In this document: positions 35,450 to 44,843 of the stretch, one piece after another
How positions within the stretch are numbered: the first letter of the stretch is position 1
Layout of the letters: each line of letters opens with the position of its first letter
NCBI RefSeq assembly: GCF_025399835.1
Contig: NZ_JAODVR010000001.1
Location: forward strand, 1,860,001 to 1,924,000
Source of the DNA: Haloarchaeobius sp. HME9146
GTDB taxonomy: Archaea > Halobacteriota > Halobacteria > Halobacteriales > Natrialbaceae
Direction of reading: 5' to 3'
DNA length: 64,000 nucleotides
The notes under the pieces: generated by a model
What the model was told of the DNA's origin: nothing
The model's input: only the letters and a program-made list of their open reading frames with translations
Databases searched by the model: none
Made by a program: the position numbers and the translations under genes

Positions 35450-37129
35450 TCAGTCGTCGTCGCCTTCGGGCGCGGCCTCCTCGGGAGCCTTCCCCTCCAC
35501 GAGGTCGGTGTCCTCGCCGTACTGGTCGCGCAGGACCTTCTTGTTGAACTTCCCGGTCGCGGTCTTCGGCACCTCCTCGATGTAGACCACGTCGTCGGGC
35601 ACCCACCACTTGGGGTACTCGGACTTGATGGCGTCGAGCAGGTCTTCCCGGAGCGTCTCCGTGTCGGCTCCACCGGCGGGGACGACGAAGGCGACGGGCC
35701 GCTCCTGCCAGCGCTCGTGCGGGATGCCGATGACGGTCGCCTCGGCCACGTCGTCGTTGGCCATCAGCGCGTTCTCGAGCTCGACGCTGGAGATCCACTC
35801 GCCACCGGACTTGATGACGTCCTTGGCGCGGTCGACGATCTGGACGTAGCCGTCCTCGTCGACGTTCACCACGTCTCCGGTCTTCAGCCACGTGCCGTCG
35901 TCGTCCTCGACGAAGTCCTCCTCGTTGGCCTCGGGGCGCTCGAAGTACTCGGTCGTCACCCACGGCCCACGGACCCAGAGTTCACCGAAGTCCTCGCCGT
36001 TGTGTGGGACCTCCTCGCCGTTCTCGTCGATGACCTTCATCTCGAGGCCAGGGACCAGCAGCCCCTGCTTGGCCTGCTTCTCGTAGCGCTTCTCCGCGGG
36101 CCAGTCCTGCATCTCGGGTTTGAGGTGGGCGACGGTGCCGATGGGTGCCATCTCGGTCATCCCCCAGGCGTGGACGACCTCGACGTCGTACTGCTGGTCG
36201 AACGTCTTGATGAGCGACTTCGGTGCCGCGGAGCCGCCGATGATGATGCGTTCGAGCGAGGAGAGGTCGACCTCGTTCTCCTTGGCGTACTCCAGGAGAC
36301 CCAGCCAGACCGTCGGGACGCCTGCGGTGAGGGTCACGCCCTCTTCGGCGATGAGGTTCGCGAGGTCGGCGGGCTCCGGGGACGGGCCCGGATAGACGTG
36401 TTTCGCACCTGCCGCGGTGGTCGAGAACGGCATGCCCCAGGCGTTGACGTGGAACATCGGAACGACCGGCATGACGACCTCGTCCGAGCCGATACCGATG
36501 CCGGACTCGGGAAGCGTCGCCATCGTGTGCGCCCACAGCATCTGCTGGGTGTACTCGACGCCCTTCGGGTCACCCGTCGTCCCGGAGGTGTAGCACATCC
36601 CGGCGGGAGCCTCCTCGTCCACGTCGGGCCAGTCGTACTCCGTGGAATGGTCCTCGATGAACGATTCGTAGTCTACGACGGGATCCAGCGAGGTCTCCGG
36701 TACCTCACTGCCCATGACCACGAACTGTTTCACGCCGTCGAAGGCGTCGGACTGTGCCGGTCCCTCGAGTTTGGGGAGGAGCGACTGGTCGACGAAGAGG
36801 ACCCGGTCGTCGGCGTTCTCGACGATGTACTCGATGTGATGGTCGGGGAGGAGCGGGTTGATGGTGTGCAGTTGCGCACCCATGTTCGGAATCCCGAAGT
36901 ACGTCTCGAAGTGCCGGTGATGGTTCCAGCAGAAGGTGCCGACGCGGTCGCCCTCCTCGACCCCGACCTCGTCGAGAGCGCTGGCAAGCTGTGCGACACG
37001 GTCGGCGTACTCCTCGTAGTCGTACCGGACGATTCCCTCGTGGGTTCTGGAGACGATCTCCCGGTCCGAGAACAGTTGTTCTGCACGCCACAGGAACGGT
37101 CGAAGCGTCTGGGCTGTTGCGCCAGGCAT
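35450..37129 (-). CDS. Acyl-CoA synthetase (AMP-forming, fatty-acid type)
   Basis: A 559-residue adenylate-forming ligase that activates a carboxylic acid to acyl-CoA using ATP. Visible motifs are the P-loop-like YTSGTTGDPKGVEYT (near residue 185), AWGMTEMAPIGTV, the hinge TGDVVNVDEDGYVQIVDRAKDVIKSGGEWIS, and the catalytic-Lys segment PKTATGKFNKKVLRDQYG near the C-terminus. The ATG at 37129 (MPGATAQTLRPF) is preferred to a GTG nine bases upstream. It is probably a medium or long chain enzyme that feeds the beta-oxidation genes of this window. Confidence 0.92.
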   Translation of the reverse strand: MPGATAQTLRPFLWRAEQLFSDREIVSRTHEGIVRYDYEEYADRVAQLASALDEVGVEEGDRVGTFCWNHHRHFETYFGIPNMGAQLHTINPLLPDHHIEYIVENADDRVLFVDQSLLPKLEGPAQSDAFDGVKQFVVMGSEVPETSLDPVVDYESFIEDHSTEYDWPDVDEEAPAGMCYTSGTTGDPKGVEYTQQMLWAHTMATLPESGIGIGSDEVVMPVVPMFHVNAWGMPFSTTAAGAKHVYPGPSPEPADLANLIAEEGVTLTAGVPTVWLGLLEYAKENEVDLSSLERIIIGGSAAPKSLIKTFDQQYDVEVVHAWGMTEMAPIGTVAHLKPEMQDWPAEKRYEKQAKQGLLVPGLEMKVIDENGEEVPHNGEDFGELWVRGPWVTTEYFERPEANEEDFVEDDDGTWLKTGDVVNVDEDGYVQIVDRAKDVIKSGGEWISSVELENALMANDDVAEATVIGIPHERWQERPVAFVVPAGGADTETLREDLLDAIKSEYPKWWVPDDVVYIEEVPKTATGKFNKKVLRDQYGEDTDLVEGKAPEEAAPEGDDD

Positions 37130-37208
37130 ACCCCACACTTTGGAGGGAATGATAATGATATTTGCTCACAGGCAACATCACCCGGTTGGCAGCCTGCCGG
37201 ACGAAGGT

Positions 37209-37215
37209 ATTTTAT
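37209..37215 (+). promoter_or_regulatory. TATA element for the zinc-ribbon membrane protein gene
   Basis: ATTTTAT lies 28-34 bases before the ATG at 37243, as expected for leaderless expression. Confidence 0.5.
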
Positions 37216-37242
37216 CCCGGCGTGCTTACGTGTCGAAAATAG

Positions 37243-38358
37243 ATGGTACCGGAGGGTGGGCACAATTCGGCCGGTTCACCGACCTGTGACGACTGTGGAG
37301 CGACGGTCGGTCGTGACGACAACTTCTGTACGACCTGTGGAGCCGCACTCGGGGGTGCGGATAGCGACGAGGCCGCCAGCGAGTGGCAATGGGGGCTGGG
37401 CTCCGAGTCCGACCAGTCTGTACGACAAGGAGACACCGACGCCGCCAACCCCACCGCGCCCGCGGCCCCCGCCGACCCGGCACCGCCCAGCGACGACGAT
37501 CTCCCGGACTGGCAGAAACGCTGTCCGGCCTGCGAGGCGGTGCTGGTCGCGCAGGCCGTCCGGTGTACGAACTGTGGTGCCACCCAGCCCGACGCGTCCG
37601 GACCGGCGGGGACGACAGGTGACCCGGATATCAGCGTCCCCGGAGCCGGCGTTCGAGACGGTTCTCGACCGGATGCGGAGGCATCGACCGAGAGCTGGCC
37701 TCACGCCGACTCGCGTGCCGACCCGACCCGAACCACGACCGACGCGGGCAAGGGCGAGGTCCAGTACGAGCGCGAACGAGCACGAGACAGGACCGTCGAA
37801 CACCGGCGTCCCGGGCGACCCGGGGACGACCCACCACGTGCTCCCGGGGCCGACCACGAGGTCTCGGCCGCTCCCGAAGCCACGCGTCGGCGTCGGCGAA
37901 CCCAGCGTTCCGCCCACTGGATTGAGGACATCGGCCGGGAGCCCCCCGAAGGAGGCTGGGGCGGCAAGTTCGCGGAACCGAAGACGCGTGGGAAGACGGT
38001 CGAGCCGGGGGCACGACCCTTCGACCCGGAGCCACCCAACGAGAACTGGTGGCTCGGCGTCCTGCTCCCCGCGGGGCTCACCCTGCTGGGGGCGTTCGTG
38101 GGTGTCTCGCAGCAGCCGGACCTGCTCGCACAGGGATTCCTGCCCTGGACCGGGGACGCCTACGGCGTGTTCGAGGTCGCGGCTGCGCTCACGCCGACGC
38201 TCGCGCCCCTCGCGCTCTACCTGGACCGCAAGTTCGTCCACCAGACGTCGGGGTGGCTGCCCTCGAAGGCGTTCTTCCTCGTCGTGGTGCCGTACCTCAA
38301 CATCCTCGTGACGGCGCTCTACCTCTGGAAACGGGACCAGTACGTCGACACGCTCTGA
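37243..38358 (+). CDS. Double zinc-ribbon protein with C-terminal membrane segments
   Basis: A 371-residue modular protein. Two four-Cys zinc ribbons are visible: CDDCGAT with CTTCGAA (residues about 15-35) and CPACEAV with CTNCGAT (about 93-115). They are separated by a Pro/Ala/Asp-rich linker. A long disordered Arg/Pro/Asp-rich region follows up to about residue 255. The C-terminal 100 residues contain three hydrophobic segments (WWLGVLLPAGLTLLGAFV, YGVFEVAAALTPTLAPLALYL and AFFLVVVPYLNILVTALYLW). It would be a membrane-anchored protein with a zinc-ribbon head. Partners and role are unknown. Confidence 0.7.
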   Translation: MVPEGGHNSAGSPTCDDCGATVGRDDNFCTTCGAALGGADSDEAASEWQWGLGSESDQSVRQGDTDAANPTAPAAPADPAPPSDDDLPDWQKRCPACEAVLVAQAVRCTNCGATQPDASGPAGTTGDPDISVPGAGVRDGSRPDAEASTESWPHADSRADPTRTTTDAGKGEVQYERERARDRTVEHRRPGRPGDDPPRAPGADHEVSAAPEATRRRRRTQRSAHWIEDIGREPPEGGWGGKFAEPKTRGKTVEPGARPFDPEPPNENWWLGVLLPAGLTLLGAFVGVSQQPDLLAQGFLPWTGDAYGVFEVAAALTPTLAPLALYLDRKFVHQTSGWLPSKAFFLVVVPYLNILVTALYLWKRDQYVDTL

Positions 38359-38422
38359 GTGCGCTCCCGTCCAGTCGACCGGTGTCCGAACCGTTACGTC
38401 GCCGGGTCCCGCAGGTCCGCGC

Positions 38423-39220
38423 ATGTACCTCGCAGACCAGACGTGGCCGGACCTCGGTGACTACGTCGCGGAGGAGTCGGTGGCCATCGTCCCGCTCGGT
38501 TCGACCGAACAGCACGGCCCACACCTCCCGTTGAGTACCGACCACAAGATTGCAGAAGCGCTCGCCCGCGAGGCCGCCGATAGGACGGGCTTCCTCTGTA
38601 CGCCCACCGTCGATATCGGCGTGAGCACCCACCACATGCAGTTCCACGGGACGATGTCGGTCGACCCGCCCGCGTTCCGTGACTACGTCGAGAGCTTCTC
38701 GCGGAACCTCACCCGCCACGGTATCGACCGCATCGTCTACGTCAACGCCCACGGCGGGAACATGCAACACCTGCGCGAGGTCGGTCGTCGGCTCCGCGAG
38801 GACCGCGCCGCCTACGCCGTCGAGTGGATGTGGGACGAGTCCATCCCGGACCTCATCGACGAGTTCTTCCCGAACAAGGGCCCCCACGGCGGGCCGAAGG
38901 AGACCTCGATGCTGCTCCACATCGACCCCGAGAACGTGAAGACGGACAAACTCGAAGCGGCCAGGGATGGCGGCCGCGTGAACCTCGAAGACGGGAACCC
39001 GACGATCCACGGCGCGCGGAACTACTACGACGCCATCGACAACTCGCCCAACGGGGTCTTCGGCGACCAGACCGAAGCCAGCGCCGAGAAGGGGGCGAAA
39101 CTGCTCGACGCCGCGAGCGAGCAACTCGCCTTCCTGCTGGAGTGGCTCGACGACAAACCGTTCGACGACCTCATGGCCAAACCACACGTCGACCCACAGC
39201 CCGGCAGTCGGCGCGAGTGA
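38423..39220 (+). CDS. Creatininase family amidohydrolase
   Basis: A 265-residue metal-dependent amidohydrolase of the creatininase/ArfB family. Metal-ligand motifs are LGSTEQHGPHLPLSTD near residue 30, YVNAHGGNMQHL near 110 and PHGGPKETSMLL near 155. In archaea, members include the FAPy formamide hydrolase of riboflavin and F420 synthesis, but others have different cyclic amide substrates; I do not assign one. It stands in a loose plus-strand run with the M29 peptidase downstream. Confidence 0.85.
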   Translation: MYLADQTWPDLGDYVAEESVAIVPLGSTEQHGPHLPLSTDHKIAEALAREAADRTGFLCTPTVDIGVSTHHMQFHGTMSVDPPAFRDYVESFSRNLTRHGIDRIVYVNAHGGNMQHLREVGRRLREDRAAYAVEWMWDESIPDLIDEFFPNKGPHGGPKETSMLLHIDPENVKTDKLEAARDGGRVNLEDGNPTIHGARNYYDAIDNSPNGVFGDQTEASAEKGAKLLDAASEQLAFLLEWLDDKPFDDLMAKPHVDPQPGSRRE

Positions 39221-39274
39221 GTCCGGTAAATTTCGCCACTGTTTCGAAACGAATATTGGGCTGTTGTCGTATCC

Positions 39275-40372
39275 ATGGCTATGGACGAACGAGTGCGCGA
39301 GCACGCACGAATCCTGGTCGAACAGTGTACCGACATCCAGAAGGGGGACTGCGTCGCCATCAGCGCGCCGGCAGAAGCAGAGGACCTCGCCGTTGCCATC
39401 GCTGAGCAGCTCGGTGAGAAGGGGGCCCACCCGACGACGAACGTGGGGCTCCCCCGCGTGAACCGGGCGTACATGCTCGCCATGGACCCCGAGGACTTCG
39501 AGACGCCCGCCCACATCAAGGCGATGGCGGAGAACACGGACGCGTTCATCTCGGTGAAGGGCTCGGAGAACATGTTCGAGACGAGTGACGTGCCGCCGGA
39601 GAAGAACCAGGCTCGCGCCAAGCACTTCAAGCCCATCCAGGAGGCCTACATGGACTCGAAGTGGTGTGTCACGCAGTACCCCTGCGCCGGTGACGCCCAG
39701 AAGGCCGAGATGAGTACGCCCGCCTACGAGGAGTTCGTCTGGGGAGCCATCAACAAGGACTGGGACGAACAGCGCGAATTCCAGGAGAACATGGTCGAGA
39801 TCCTCGACCCCGCTGACGAGGTCCGCATCGTCTCCGGCGAGACGACCGACATCACCATGTCCATCTCCGGGAACATCGCCATCAACGACACCGCCGAGCA
39901 CAACCTGCCCGGTGGCGAGGTGTTCACCGCACCGGTCCCCGATTCGGTCGAGGGCGAGGTGCTGTTCGACAAGCCACTGATGGCCCAGGGCCGCGAGGTC
40001 ACTGGTGTCTGGCTGAAGTTCGAAGAGGGCGAAGTCGTCGACCACTCCGCAGAGAAGAACGAGGAGGTCCTGACGGCACAGCTCAACACCGACGAGGGCT
40101 CGAAGCGCCTCGGCGAGCTCGGCATCGGGATGAACCGCGACATCGACCGGTTCACGTACAACATGCTGTTCGACGAGAAGATGGGCGACACCGTCCACAT
40201 GGCCATCGGGCGCGCCTACGAGGAGAACGTCGGCGAGGACAACGAGCAGAACCAGTCCGTCGTCCACACCGACATGATCGTCGATATGAGCGAGGACTCG
40301 TTCATCGAGGTCGACGGCGAGGTCGTCCAGCGCAACGGGACCTTCAGGTTCGAAGACGGGTTCGAACAGTAA
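39275..40372 (+). CDS. M29 family aminopeptidase
   Basis: A 365-residue cocatalytic-metal aminopeptidase that would release N-terminal residues from peptides in the cytoplasm. NLPGGEVFTAPVPDSVEGEVLFD holds the metal Glu, and VVHTDMIVDMS near the C-terminus supplies His and Asp ligands. The N-terminal half is the family's mixed alpha/beta domain. The ATG at 39275 lies about 25 bases past an AATATT element; ATG 39281 is also in frame. Confidence 0.87.
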   Translation: MAMDERVREHARILVEQCTDIQKGDCVAISAPAEAEDLAVAIAEQLGEKGAHPTTNVGLPRVNRAYMLAMDPEDFETPAHIKAMAENTDAFISVKGSENMFETSDVPPEKNQARAKHFKPIQEAYMDSKWCVTQYPCAGDAQKAEMSTPAYEEFVWGAINKDWDEQREFQENMVEILDPADEVRIVSGETTDITMSISGNIAINDTAEHNLPGGEVFTAPVPDSVEGEVLFDKPLMAQGREVTGVWLKFEEGEVVDHSAEKNEEVLTAQLNTDEGSKRLGELGIGMNRDIDRFTYNMLFDEKMGDTVHMAIGRAYEENVGEDNEQNQSVVHTDMIVDMSEDSFIEVDGEVVQRNGTFRFEDGFEQ

Positions 40373-40395
40373 GCCCCGCGTCTACAGGTCGTTTC

Positions 40396-41061
40396 TTACT
40401 CCCGCCGGTAGCTCACCGCGATGCCCTCCCCGACCGGCAACACGACCGTCTCGAACGCCGCATCGTTTCTGACCGCCTCCAGGTAGTCGTAGATGCCCTG
40501 CGTGTGCTCGTTGACCTCGCCGGGGTCGTCGCCCTCGACCAGTTCGAGCAGCTTGTCGAACTCGATGGGGCCGGCGGTCATCGCGTTGTCCGCGACGACG
40601 ACGGCCCCGGGCGCGAGCTTGGGTTTCACGGCCTCGAACGCCTCTTTGTACCGGTGTTTCTGGTGGTCGATGAGGACGCAGTCGAAGGGGCCGTCGTACT
40701 CCTCGATGGCGTCGAGGGCGTCGCCGTGTTCGTAGCTGGCGAGGTGGTCGACGCCCCCGCGCGAGAGAAACTCGCGCGCCTGGTCGAGTTCGTCCGCGTC
40801 GAACTCCGTGAGGACGACCTGCCCGTCCCCGGGGAGCGCCTGTGCCCACCAGTACGCCGAGTAGCCGAAGCCGGAGCCGAACTCGAAGACGCGCTCGGCG
40901 TCGACCATCCGGGCGAGCATCCGCAGGAGGCCGCCGACCTCGGGGCCGACGTGCGGGAAGTCGTGGGATCGGGCGTACTCGTCCATCTCGCGGGCGAGGT
41001 CGTCCGGTTCCGGCGCGGTGGCGGCGACGAATCGGGCGATATCGTCGGCAGGGATGTCCAT
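40396..41061 (-). CDS. SAM-dependent O-methyltransferase (COMT-like)
   Basis: A 221-residue class I methyltransferase of the O-methyltransferase family 3 type. The SAM motif VFEFGSGFGYSAYWWA lies near residue 55, FDCVLIDHQKH (motif II with catalytic Asp) near 130, and VVVADNAMTAGP (metal Asp/Asn) near 155. The natural substrate is probably a catechol-like or other hydroxyl compound, but that is unknown. Confidence 0.87.
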   Translation of the reverse strand: MDIPADDIARFVAATAPEPDDLAREMDEYARSHDFPHVGPEVGGLLRMLARMVDAERVFEFGSGFGYSAYWWAQALPGDGQVVLTEFDADELDQAREFLSRGGVDHLASYEHGDALDAIEEYDGPFDCVLIDHQKHRYKEAFEAVKPKLAPGAVVVADNAMTAGPIEFDKLLELVEGDDPGEVNEHTQGIYDYLEAVRNDAAFETVVLPVGEGIAVSYRRE

Positions 41062-41104
41062 ACCGGACGTGCGGTCGAGAGCCTGTTAAAACTGCGCGGC
41101 GACC

Positions 41105-42079
41105 CTACCGGAACCGGCCGACCGGGTAGCCGACCTTCTCGGGCTCGGCGTGGAACCGGGTGACGATCTCGTCGTAGAGCTCGTTCCGGGTCGCCTGCAT
41201 CCGCTTGGGGTGGACGAGGTACCGGAGCCGGAGGACGACCCACGTCTGCTCCATCCGGACGTTCACCGTCGGGCGGTCGCTGACGTCCAGTTCGACCGGG
41301 GTCTCGTCGAGCTTGCGCCGGTAGCGTTCGGTCCGGGCGGCCATCTCGTCGCCGAGGTACTCGTCGGCGACCTCGCGCATGGTCTCCTTCGCGAAGTCGA
41401 GGTCGGTCTCGTAGGACACCTGGACCTCCAGTTCGTTCCAGACGAACGGGAAGTCGTCGATGGCGTAGTTGAACACCTGCGCGGAGAGCACCATGCTGTT
41501 CGGGACGGTGACGGCCCGCCCGGAGGGCTGGTGCGAGGAGACGAGGTCGCCGTCGACCTCCCAGAGCGTCGTGACGAGGAAGTCCACATCGATGACGTCC
41601 CCGCGAGCGTCCTCGATACGGATGCGGTCGCCGACCTGGTACGGCCGTTTGGCCATGATATACACCCAGCCCAGGAGCGAGGAGAGCGGTTGCTGGAGGG
41701 CGAAGGTGATGGCGAAGCCGACGATACCCAGCGAGAACAGCACTCCCACCCACTGGCCGGTGAACACGCCCGCGACGGCGATGGCGGCCGCGACGATGAA
41801 CGCGAGCCGGAGCACGTTCCGAACGTCGTGGCGGCGGCGTTTGTCGCGGACGATGCGGGCGAGGCCGATGCTCGCGAGCAGGTAGATACCGTACGCTGCA
41901 CCGGCGATGGTGACCGAGAGCAGCCCCTTCCGGACCCACGGCTTCAGGGCCGCTGGTTCGACACCCAGAACGCTTCCCTGCCCGCCCACGACCAGATTCC
42001 AGAGCGGGTCGAAGAACGTCACGCTGACGAACGAAAGCGCGGCGATGGCGAGCACCGTGTAACCGAGACGACGTTTCAC
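41105..42079 (-). CDS. MscS family mechanosensitive channel
   Basis: A 324-residue small-conductance mechanosensitive channel, which would release osmolytes on hypo-osmotic shock. Four hydrophobic segments lie in the first 165 residues. The pore-lining helix is VGVLFSLGIVGFAITFALQQPLSSLLGWVYIMAKRPYQVGDRI. A beta domain follows with VDFLVTTLWEVDGDLVSSHQPSGRAVTVPNSMV. The GTG at 42079 is chosen, because longer in-frame starts have no hydrophobic or protein-like sequence. The gene is divergent from the dUTPase-like gene. Confidence 0.88.
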   Translation of the reverse strand: MKRRLGYTVLAIAALSFVSVTFFDPLWNLVVGGQGSVLGVEPAALKPWVRKGLLSVTIAGAAYGIYLLASIGLARIVRDKRRRHDVRNVLRLAFIVAAAIAVAGVFTGQWVGVLFSLGIVGFAITFALQQPLSSLLGWVYIMAKRPYQVGDRIRIEDARGDVIDVDFLVTTLWEVDGDLVSSHQPSGRAVTVPNSMVLSAQVFNYAIDDFPFVWNELEVQVSYETDLDFAKETMREVADEYLGDEMAARTERYRRKLDETPVELDVSDRPTVNVRMEQTWVVLRLRYLVHPKRMQATRNELYDEIVTRFHAEPEKVGYPVGRFR

Positions 42080-42156
42080 GCCGAAGCAATCGGAACCCCG
42101 TGGGAAAACCGTTGTGCCACGTCGCCTTTTTTTGAGTGGGCCTCCAAGTCGGCGGT

Positions 42157-42648
42157 ATGCCACAGGACATCGTCGAGCGTGTGGACGGACTCGTCCACCC
42201 CGAGACGCAGGTTCGTGACCACGGTATCGACCTGACGGTGAGTGCCATCCACGAGGTCGTCGGTCCCGGTCGCATCGACTTCGGCGAGGACGAACTGCAG
42301 GAGGCCGAGTTCGAGCCACACGAGCTGACGACCCGGAACCCGGGCGACGAGTACCAGTGGTGGGAACTCGACGCGGGCCAGTACGTCGTCCAGTACAACG
42401 AGTTCATGGTCGGCGAGGGTGCGGCACGCCTGCTCCTCCAGCCCCGCAACAAGCTCATGGCGCGGGGGGCGTCTCACCCCACCGTCACGGTCGGCGATCA
42501 CCTTCCCCTGATGCCGCTCTCGGTCGGCGGCGCTGGCCTGAACGTCAAGGAGAACGCCCGCATCTCGACGCTGGTTCCGGTTCACGCCGGTCCCGACGCT
42601 GTCGACGACGGCCCGCTCGACAGCGAGACGACCGTCGTCGAGGACTGA
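42157..42648 (+). CDS. dUTPase/dCTP deaminase-like nucleotidohydrolase
   Basis: A 163-residue trimeric-type dUTPase fold protein, similar to haloarchaeal proteins called deoxyuridine 5'-triphosphate nucleotidohydrolase. It would hydrolyse dUTP and keep uracil out of DNA. Beta-rich segments are DHGIDLTVSAIHEV, WWELDAGQYVVQYNEFM and MPLSVGGAGLNVKENARISTL. The usual motif 3 Tyr/Asp pattern is not obvious, so the family is clear but full catalytic detail is not. The ATG at 42157 is preceded by an eight-T tract (about 42126-42133). Confidence 0.75.
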   Translation: MPQDIVERVDGLVHPETQVRDHGIDLTVSAIHEVVGPGRIDFGEDELQEAEFEPHELTTRNPGDEYQWWELDAGQYVVQYNEFMVGEGAARLLLQPRNKLMARGASHPTVTVGDHLPLMPLSVGGAGLNVKENARISTLVPVHAGPDAVDDGPLDSETTVVED

Positions 42649-42745
42649 GAGCCGACCGACCGCGTTCTTTTTTCGACCCCCATTGGGAAGTGGTACCAAC
42701 CATTAAGCCCTCCTCGGCCGAACTATCACGTGGGTGTTACTCCCA

Positions 42746-43339
42746 ATGAGCGAAAAGAAAATCCTGCTGCTGGCCGGTGACTTCGTCGAAGACTACGAGA
42801 TAATGGTGCCGTTCCAGGCGCTCCAGGCGGTGGGCCACGAGGTCCACGCGGTCTGTCCGGAGAAGGAGACAGGCGAGACGGTCAAGACCGCCGTCCACGA
42901 CTTCCGGGGGGACCAGACGTACCTGGAGACACGCGGACACGACTTCGCCCTGAACGCGACGTTCGCCGACATCGACCCCGCGGACTACGATGCGCTGGTC
43001 GTCCCCGGCGGCCGCGCCCCCGAGTACCTCCGCAACTACGACGAGGTCATCTCGGCGGTGCAACACTTCTTCGAGGCCGACAAGCCGGTCGCGTGTATCT
43101 GCCACGGCGCGCAGATTCTGGCGGCCGCGGGGGTCATCGACGGGTACGGCTGCACCGCCTATCCCGCACTGAAGTACGACGTGGAGGCGGCTGGTGGTGA
43201 ATGGCACGACAGCGTCACGACCGACGGGAACCTCGTGACCGCACAGGCGTGGCCCGACCACCCCGAATGGCTCGCACAGTTCCTCGACGTACTGGGAACC
43301 GAGATCGCCCACGAAGAACCTGTCACTGCAGACGACTGA
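42746..43339 (+). CDS. DJ-1/PfpI family protein
   Basis: A 197-residue protein of the DJ-1/PfpI superfamily (proteases, deglycases, chaperones). The nucleophile elbow CICHGAQIL near residue 115 gives the reactive Cys and following His, and the Glu in VEDYEIMVP would be the third residue. The ATG at 42746 (MSEKKILLL) is chosen over a start 12 bases upstream. It probably protects against reactive carbonyls, but the activity cannot be set by sequence alone. Confidence 0.87.
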   Translation: MSEKKILLLAGDFVEDYEIMVPFQALQAVGHEVHAVCPEKETGETVKTAVHDFRGDQTYLETRGHDFALNATFADIDPADYDALVVPGGRAPEYLRNYDEVISAVQHFFEADKPVACICHGAQILAAAGVIDGYGCTAYPALKYDVEAAGGEWHDSVTTDGNLVTAQAWPDHPEWLAQFLDVLGTEIAHEEPVTADD

Positions 43340-43379
43340 GACGCGGCGTACTGATATATTCGCCCGGCGTACTTGTCTC

Positions 43380-44699
43380 ATGAAGACGGGTCCCCGGGCT
43401 CCTGCTGTCGGCGTCCTCAGTCTGCACAGCAGCAAGGAGACGAAAGCCATCTGCAACGCCCTCGTGGCGCTCGGCGCGCACGCCGAGTGGCTGCGCGAGG
43501 AGAACACGACCATCCGGATACGCGACGGCGAGGTCGAACTCGACCCGCCGGTCGACGTCGTGGTGAACCGATTGTTGCTCTCGAAGGCGGACGCACCACT
43601 CGAAGAGCTGTGTCTCGCGAACCGGTTCGCGGCCCTCCGACCGACGCTGAACCACCCCGAACACGTGCTGACCGCGCTCGACAAGTACGCGACCGCCATC
43701 GCCCTCGTCGAGAACGATATCCCGGTGCCCGACGCCGTACTGGCGCTCGATTATCACCAGTTCAACGAGGAACTCCAGACGTTCGGCGAGAAAGCCGTGT
43801 ACAAGACGGCCATCGGCACGAACGGGGCCGGAACCTGGCTGGTCGAGACGGACGAACAGAAGACGCCGAGCGTCGGGATGAAACAGGCGTTCCTCCAGGA
43901 GTACGTCGAGACCGAGGGGGACCGCCACCGTGACATGCGGGTGTACGTGGTCGGCAACGAGGTCATCGGCTCGATGTTCCGGTACGCGCCGCCGGGGGAC
44001 TGGCGGACCAACGTCGCACTGGGCGGCGAAGTCGAAGACGCGGGCGACGCACTGACCGACGAGGTAGCCGACCTCGCGCTGCGGGCGACCGAGGTGCTCC
44101 AGCTGGACTACGCGGGCGTCGACGTGGTCGAGGGACCCGACGGGTGGTGCGTCCTCGAAGTCAACCCCACGGCCGGATTCAAGGGGCTGTACGAGGCGAC
44201 CGGGGTCTCTCCCGCGCCGTACATCGCGAAACTCGCCATCGAGCGCGCCGGTGGGGCTGTCGACATGGCGCGCGTCACCGAACTCGCCGCAAGGCTCGAC
44301 GACTCCATCCCGGCGTGTGCGCCGCTGGCGGTCACCGACGGTGCTGACCCGGCGACCGTCGGCTACATCGAGGAGGTGACGGTCATCGGGACCAGCGGGG
44401 CCAAGACGGTGTTCGCGAAGTCCGACACCGGTGCGGGTCGGACCAGCATCGACACGCGGCTGGCGGCCGCCATCGGTGCCGGGCCCGTCACGAACAGCAT
44501 CAGGATCAAGTCCGGCAGCCTGAAAGGTGGCCGGGTGCGGCCGATGGTCGACGTGGTCGTCGACCTCGGCGGCGAGCGCCACACCGTCCAGGCGAGCGTC
44601 GAGGACCGCAGCCACATGGAACACCCCGTGTTGCTCGGGCGCGACGTGCTCCAGTACTATCACGTGAACATCAACACCCGGGCCGACGGGAGCGCGTGA
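43380..44699 (+). CDS. RimK-type ATP-grasp ligase fused to retropepsin-like domain, second copy
   Basis: A 439-residue paralogue of the protein at 15627-16982 with the same domain order. ATP-grasp: AIGTNGAGTWLVET loop, DMRVYVVGNEVIGSMFRYA and VLEVNPTAGFKG. Retropepsin-like part: KSDTGAGRTSID and VLLGRDVLQYYHV. The first residue of the loop after DTGA differs from the other copy (Gly for Thr), and the C-terminal acidic tail is missing. It starts 40 bases after the DJ-1 gene stop, on the same strand. The substrate may differ from that of the other copy. Confidence 0.85.
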   Translation: MKTGPRAPAVGVLSLHSSKETKAICNALVALGAHAEWLREENTTIRIRDGEVELDPPVDVVVNRLLLSKADAPLEELCLANRFAALRPTLNHPEHVLTALDKYATAIALVENDIPVPDAVLALDYHQFNEELQTFGEKAVYKTAIGTNGAGTWLVETDEQKTPSVGMKQAFLQEYVETEGDRHRDMRVYVVGNEVIGSMFRYAPPGDWRTNVALGGEVEDAGDALTDEVADLALRATEVLQLDYAGVDVVEGPDGWCVLEVNPTAGFKGLYEATGVSPAPYIAKLAIERAGGAVDMARVTELAARLDDSIPACAPLAVTDGADPATVGYIEEVTVIGTSGAKTVFAKSDTGAGRTSIDTRLAAAIGAGPVTNSIRIKSGSLKGGRVRPMVDVVVDLGGERHTVQASVEDRSHMEHPVLLGRDVLQYYHVNINTRADGSA

Positions 44700-44814
44700 G
44701 TGGCGGTTTCTGCCAGGTTCCCCCCTGCGGGCAGGTGATTACGGTACCAACATATCGTTACCTGGTGGTGACGACGTGACAGAGTGTTGTTTTCGTCACC
44801 CCGGACCGCGCAAG

Positions 44815-44820
44815 CTATAC
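44815..44820 (+). promoter_or_regulatory. TATA-like element for the Hsp20-like gene
   Basis: CTATAC lies 24-29 bases before the ATG at 44844. Confidence 0.5.
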
Positions 44821-44843
44821 CATGTCACGGCCTATCTAGGAGC

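Noticed and set aside
35189-38311. A frame of over 1000 residues across several minus-strand and plus-strand genes
   Set aside because: It overlaps the third lipoprotein, the acyl-CoA synthetase and the zinc-ribbon gene in another frame and shows no family features.
42122-42133. T-rich run before the dUTPase-like gene as a terminator
   Set aside because: The upstream gene is transcribed away from it, so it cannot terminate that gene; it may simply be promoter-region sequence.
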